Assembly (NCBI GenBank): GCA_963575745.1
Contig: CAUYUJ010006287.1
Coordinates: 1 to 54,728 of the forward strand
From: Prorocentrum cordatum
Taxonomy: Eukaryota > Sar > Dinophyceae > Prorocentrales > Prorocentraceae
Direction of reading: 5' to 3'
Length of the DNA: 54,728 nucleotides
Within the stretch, counting starts at the first letter, position 1, and every line of letters starts with the position of its first letter. Below the pieces are notes generated by a model. That model ran no database searches. It saw only the letters and a list, made by a program, of their open reading frames with translations, and was not told the DNA's origin. Positions 51,018 through 54,728 of the stretch are shown piece by piece. A program made the position numbers and the translations under genes.

Positions 51018-51896
51018 TCACGCGGGGCACTCTAGGCGCGCCGGCTGGGGCCCCGAACGCTTGAAGGCCGACACCAGGCCCACACCGATGTCGGAGCTGC
51101 CCACGTCGGCGCCACAGCCTGCACCAGACAGGGCCGAACTGATCTTGCTCTTCTCGCCGACGGAGGCCTGCACCGTGACGTTGGCGTCCCAGCCGTAGGC
51201 GTTAAACTCCGGCGTGAGCACGACCTGCCACCAGTCGTCTGTAGCTCCCCAGCCCTCGGCGTGGGCCTTCTCGATGAGCGTGGGCAGGAAGGTCTTGCGG
51301 ATGACCGTCATGGTGGTCGTGTGCCAGTGCGCGAGGCCCTTCTTGATCGGCTGGTACGCGCTGGCAGAGCAGCCCTTGGCCGGCTCGCCGTTCTTGTTCC
51401 AGAAGTCGCTGCTGTACTTCTTCGTCTTGGGATTGAAAGTGACCGGGTTGGCGATGGCGTAGTCGAAAGATTCACAGCCCTGCACGAACTCATAGAGCTT
51501 GGGCCAAAAGCCTGGTAGCAGCAGCGCGTCGTCCTCAAGAATGACGACAAAGTCGGCGTCGGATTTGCTGGCCTTCTCCCAGATCTGGTAGTTGTTGCAG
51601 AAGAGGGACTGCTCAGCATAGCGTTTCTTCTTCCCGTGGAGCTTCTCCAGGCCGTGCATCTTCGTGACGAGAGGGCAGGAGTCGGCCCCGACGGCGCGCT
51701 GGCGGTAGACAGGCTGCGGTGCGCCGAGGAGTTGGCTCTGCATGCACCGGCAGCGGTCTGGCCTCTTGTCCATGTTGATCACGTACGTGTCAATCCTCGG
51801 GACGGCGGCCGACTTGTCCTCACCATCTTTCACGACGAGGGCCGCCGCTGGCAGCCACAGCAGGCAAAGGCTCCCAATGGCGCTCTGCAAGGTCAT
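51018..51896 (-). CDS. glycosyltransferase family 25-like protein, 292 aa
   Basis: The intact single-exon frame starts at the Met encoded at 51896. An upstream Met at 52049 would add 51 His/Arg-rich residues read from a CAT-rich repeat and is unlikely. After a hydrophobic signal or anchor (about residues 5-20, AIGSLCLLWLPAAALVV) comes RIDTYVINMDKRPDR, the GT25 N-terminal signature, then RQRAVGADSCP. EQSLFCNNYQIWEKA and DADFVVILEDDALLLPGFW follow; EDDALL is the acidic metal/nucleotide-binding motif of the family. GLAHWHTTTMTVIRKTFL and GWGATDDWWQVVL follow in the C-terminal half. GT25 enzymes transfer galactose or glucose in LPS or collagen glycosylation. Here a role in the secretory pathway is inferred; donor and acceptor are unknown. 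The length (about 290) fits a single GT25 domain. No introns are evident. Confidence 0.85.
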   Translation of the reverse strand: MTLQSAIGSLCLLWLPAAALVVKDGEDKSAAVPRIDTYVINMDKRPDRCRCMQSQLLGAPQPVYRQRAVGADSCPLVTKMHGLEKLHGKKKRYAEQSLFCNNYQIWEKASKSDADFVVILEDDALLLPGFWPKLYEFVQGCESFDYAIANPVTFNPKTKKYSSDFWNKNGEPAKGCSASAYQPIKKGLAHWHTTTMTVIRKTFLPTLIEKAHAEGWGATDDWWQVVLTPEFNAYGWDANVTVQASVGEKSKISSALSGAGCGADVGSSDIGVGLVSAFKRSGPQPARLECPA

Positions 51897-51949
51897 CGCC
51901 CCGACGTCGTGTTCAGTAACGAAAGGCACCCGAACTTCCTTATGAATAT

Positions 51950-52510
51950 ATGGCTGCACGCGCTGGTGATAGCGGTGATAACGATAATGGCCATGCTGGC
52001 GGTTGTGATGACGGTGATGATGGCGATGGCGACCATAGTTGATGGACAAGCGGAAGGGGAATGAAGAGAAGGCGACAGAAATATGATGACCAGGACGATG
52101 TGGCGAAGGCTACTGGAGGGTGAGCATGACACGATGAAGGCGGCGGAGGCGGCTGGAGGCGGCGGAGGCGAAGAAGAGCATGAGGGTTATGTTGGTGGAG
52201 GTCGAAATGGTAAAGCTTCCACCTTAAATCAAATGACGACGGGGGTACTTGCAAAAGGTGAACACATGGAAAGAGCAATGATGAGGAATGCGGATCAAGA
52301 ACGCGGTGAAGATAAGGAGGGCCCGTAGGAGTGACGAAGGTGGTGGTGGGGGTGTTTGTGATTACGACAGCACTTATGGAAATGGTGGTAACGATGAAGC
52401 AGGTGATGACGATGATTATGACGAGGCTGACGACGATGATGATGAAAATGGTGATGGTGACAACGATGCTGATGGTGATGGCATGATGAAATGGCAACGT
52501 TAAGGAACAA
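51950..52510. repeat. degenerate GAT/GGTGAT trinucleotide tracts
   Basis: GGTGATGATGGCGATGGCGA-like sequence lies at 51960-52035 and GATGATTATGACGAGG-like sequence at 52345-52490. Between them is unique sequence with GGCGGAGGCGGCTGGAGGCG (52140-52170). The His-rich N-terminal extension possible for the glycosyltransferase comes from the first tract. Confidence 0.75.
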
Positions 52511-52522
52511 CAGCACATCGGC

Positions 52523-53371
52523 ATGCGAACTGAAGACCGCGAGTCCGCACTCGCCATCAAAGTCCATATCCAGCGCACGAGTTACTACTCAGGAAGAGAC
52601 TGGCGGAGAGACGTGAAACAATCAGCAACTGAGCCGGCGACCACGCCCGAGGAGGCCCTCGCAGCCCCTGCGCGGGAAGGGTCGGGGCGGGGCGGCAACC
52701 CTAGCGCTTCATTGAAAACCTGTGGCGCGCAGGAAGGCACAGAAACAAGCAGCGGCTCAGGAAAGACCTACGGGCGTCCTGTCATGGGCACCTGTGCCAG
52801 GCAACCCGCAGCGCCAAAAGGCCAGAGAGCGACCGCCCGCGGACCTCTGCCCACCTACTCCGCCATAGAGATGAGGCAGCGAGAGAGGCTTTCGGGGGAA
52901 CCTCCGAATCCGCGCGCGCGCGGCGGCGCCGAGGGGGGCGCGCGCTGCATAGGGAGAGCGCGAGAGCCAGGCGGCGCAAAGACATGGAACAGCGAGCGCA
53001 AACGGAACGAAGTGACGAAAAGCGACGCTCCCACGTCACGACGACGGGCCATCAGGGACCGAGCCAGGCGATGGGCCGAACCGGACACCGCAGCACGCAG
53101 GACAGGCACCAGCACCGCGGAGCAGCAGCAGATGGGGCACGCGGGAGAGGGGTGCCGCAGCAGCAGCGACGGCGGAGAAGAGCGAGTGCATCAGGGGAGC
53201 GAGCACAGGGGCGCAAGAGGAGCGAATTCGACAACGACGAGAGCCCCACCAGGGCAGGCAGCCCAGAAGACTTCGTCGAAGACCTGCGGCGCGCAGGAGG
53301 GCACGGAGACCGCGCGGCCACGGCGGCAACGGCACCCGAGACCTCGCTGCGAGCATCTGTCCTGCCACTAG
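52523..53371 (+). CDS. open frame of 282 codons, doubtful
   Basis: The frame from ATG 52523 is long but low in hydrophobic residues and rich in Arg, Gly, Ala and Glu, with no family motif. It contains a repeated KTCGAQEGTET (about residues 65 and 253) caused by a ~32-bp direct repeat at about 52717 and 53277. The minus strand is equally open. I list it because it is the longest unique frame here, not because I recognise a gene. Confidence 0.15.
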   Translation: MRTEDRESALAIKVHIQRTSYYSGRDWRRDVKQSATEPATTPEEALAAPAREGSGRGGNPSASLKTCGAQEGTETSSGSGKTYGRPVMGTCARQPAAPKGQRATARGPLPTYSAIEMRQRERLSGEPPNPRARGGAEGGARCIGRAREPGGAKTWNSERKRNEVTKSDAPTSRRRAIRDRARRWAEPDTAARRTGTSTAEQQQMGHAGEGCRSSSDGGEERVHQGSEHRGARGANSTTTRAPPGQAAQKTSSKTCGAQEGTETARPRRQRHPRPRCEHLSCH

Positions 53372-53377
53372 ACTTAA

Positions 53378-53549
53378 GTCGGGCGTGTCCCCCACAGCGG
53401 GGTTTTCAACGAACAATAAAGAATACCCCAAAAATAGTCCAAACATAGTCTGGGAACTATTTGTTGAATATGTTTTGGCCTTTTGGGGGCATTTTGGGGG
53501 TATTTTCTACTTTTCGTCAAAGTTCCCCCTGTAGGGGGACAGGCCCGAC
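53378..53549. mobile_element. TIR element, family M1 copy 3, 172 bp, flanked by TTAA
   Basis: The left end GTCGGGCGTGTCCCCCACAG and the reverse-complemented right end GTCGGGCCTGTCCCCCTACA continue inward through GACGAA and AATACCCC blocks for about 60 bp. TTAA lies directly outside both ends (53374-53377 and 53550-53553), as in piggyBac-type target sites. CTAG-like bases also match farther out, so TTAA may belong to an extended TIR. It is non-coding. Confidence 0.8.
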
Positions 53550-53553
53550 TTAA

Positions 53554-54728
53554 CACTAGAAGATATTCGGCAGGCATCTCCTTCAGCGTCGCCAGATCGA
53601 CGGCCGCGCCGCGAACAATCGGAGGAGCGCAGGGACACCCGCGCGCCCCCGAGATACGGTGGACCAGCAGGCACCTTTCAGCCGCGGCTCCGCTGCGGGG
53701 CGGCCAGAGCCCCGGGGCATCGCCGGCGGCCCAGCCCCAGACAGGCCCTGGACAGGCAAGCGGGGGGGGCGGGGCGAAGCCCCCCCAAAAGCCAGCCCGA
53801 ACAGAGATAAGAGCATCTAGAGCGACGGCGCACATCGAACGCCGATTGTGGCGCGGTGGCGGGGGCGCGAGAACTACGCGTCGGAACCGAGACGCATCGC
53901 CCAAAGCTGGGCGAGGAAAGGGGAAAGAGAGCTGAACTCGTGCGGCAAAACTCAAGACGTGCCGGACAGTGCTCCGGAGGATCCACGGCACCCCTCACTC
54001 CGCAGTTCCAGCAGCAACGAACAGGGCCACTTGCACAGACACCTCGAGCAAGAACGTGGGGGCCAGCCAGCGCCAGATTAACAGCGGCTACCTTCGACCA
54101 CCTTGCGGACTTCCTGCACGACCTCTGCAGCTTGAGAGACGCGCGGCCCCGGATGCGAAACGCGACGCGCATCGGGAGACATCTGATAAAGGACGCGAGA
54201 GGGGGGCCGCGCCCTCACGCGGCGACGCAGTTTCTTTTGGGGCCCACCCGCCCGTGGGAAGATCGAACGGAGAAGACTGTTGGACTGCCGAGCCATGACC
54301 ATTGAACGCACTTACGGGCGATGCAGCCATGGAAATCGCATGCGGCCAGGGCGAAACTCACCCCGCGTCGCCAGGCCCCCAAGGAGGAGGCGCACTTTCG
54401 AGAGAGCAGCGGAGTAGCGCGCGAGACGAACCTGGGTCGCCACCCCAAGATTGAGAAGGTTAGGAAACTCAATCCCCGGTACCAGGTCACAGCGCCGCGG
54501 ACACAACGCACGTTTCAATGGAAACCTAGAGCCCGCCATAAGCTTCTGGCGCATATTACCTTCAACTAGGACGACGTCCTTCGAGACCGGGTAGAACTAC
54601 ATCACATGCCGGAGAAAGGAGCTGGCTAACACCGCATGTGCGGATAGTCATTGCCAGAACCCCCGACTACATCGCATGACTAACGAATTGGATGTTCTCA
54701 GCTCCATTCCCGACATATTCCACGAGAC
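53554..54728. other. unique sequence to the end of the window, no gene recognised
   Basis: Open frames of 80-205 codons occur on both strands. A minus-strand stretch, RSCRKSARWSKVAAVNLALA with CCWNCGVRGAVDPPEHC (about 54100-53960), has CxxC spacing but no recognisable domain. The final 200 bp are less GC-rich. A gene could continue beyond the edge. Confidence 0.3.

Noticed and set aside
51897-52049. Upstream start for the glycosyltransferase adding 51 residues
   Set aside because: The extension is His/Arg-rich and encoded by a degenerate CAT/GTC repeat; the Met at 51896 directly precedes a hydrophobic signal-like segment.

Overview
This window looks like nuclear DNA of a dinoflagellate. Four things point there. 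First, two relics of the dinoflagellate spliced leader (SL) lie just upstream of coding sequence: TTGGCTCAAG at 16142-16151 (+), and a near full-length degraded copy at 36382-36400 (-). Second, the few recognisable proteins are of kinds I associate with dinoflagellates: a GDPHL-motif (von Willebrand type D-like) secreted-type protein, a single-exon family 25 glycosyltransferase, and a degraded nuclear serine recombinase. Third, LINE-type retroelement remnants carry APE, RT and RNase H signatures. Fourth, the DNA is visibly GC-rich and crowded with microsatellites, satellites and small inverted-repeat elements, with genes very sparse. There are no operons, and I saw no rRNA or tRNA genes and no CRISPR. 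Genus-level assignment is not possible from the sequence alone.

Layout. 1-9.5 kb is almost all simple sequence: (CTC/GAG)n, a 2-kb CTCGATC-type array, a short satellite and several small terminal-inverted-repeat (TIR) elements. 10.15-19.3 kb is a giant, imperfect inverted repeat. Its arms, 10.15-12.30 and 17.15-19.32 kb, flank 4.8 kb that holds CG-rich palindromes, a 109-bp palindrome built of 20-bp units, a (GAC)n tract interrupted by 36 A's, a lysine-rich reading frame, and a serine recombinase pseudogene that ends 63 bp before the right arm. 19.4-25.4 kb is minisatellite and tetranucleotide arrays. 25.7-27.2 kb is the GDPHL gene (-). 28.9-36.4 kb is a decayed LINE-like element on the minus strand, in the order SL relic, APE (GDFNF), zinc-knuckle-like motif, RT, C-terminal region, with an acidic, repeat-rich reading frame downstream. 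37.6-39.7 kb is a 212-bp satellite of about ten copies. 40.1-43.7 kb is a second decayed retroelement on the minus strand (zinc-like motif plus RNase H), flanked on both sides by the same 'gtctgccgtgct' minisatellite. 44.2-47.6 kb holds a 101-bp tandem repeat, two copies of a 267-bp TIR element and a stem-loop built of TATTTGAATACC units. 50.2-50.8 kb holds two more TIR elements. 51.0-51.9 kb is the glycosyltransferase gene (-), and a third copy of the first TIR family lies at 53.4 kb.

Only two genes look intact: the GDPHL protein and the glycosyltransferase. Nothing links them functionally. The strongest leads are the inverted-repeat-flanked recombinase locus, at least four small TIR element families (three present in two or more copies or with target-site-like flanks), and the two SL relics, which indicate that spliced mRNAs were copied back into the genome. 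All identities and counts were judged by eye; no alignment, database search or folding was run.
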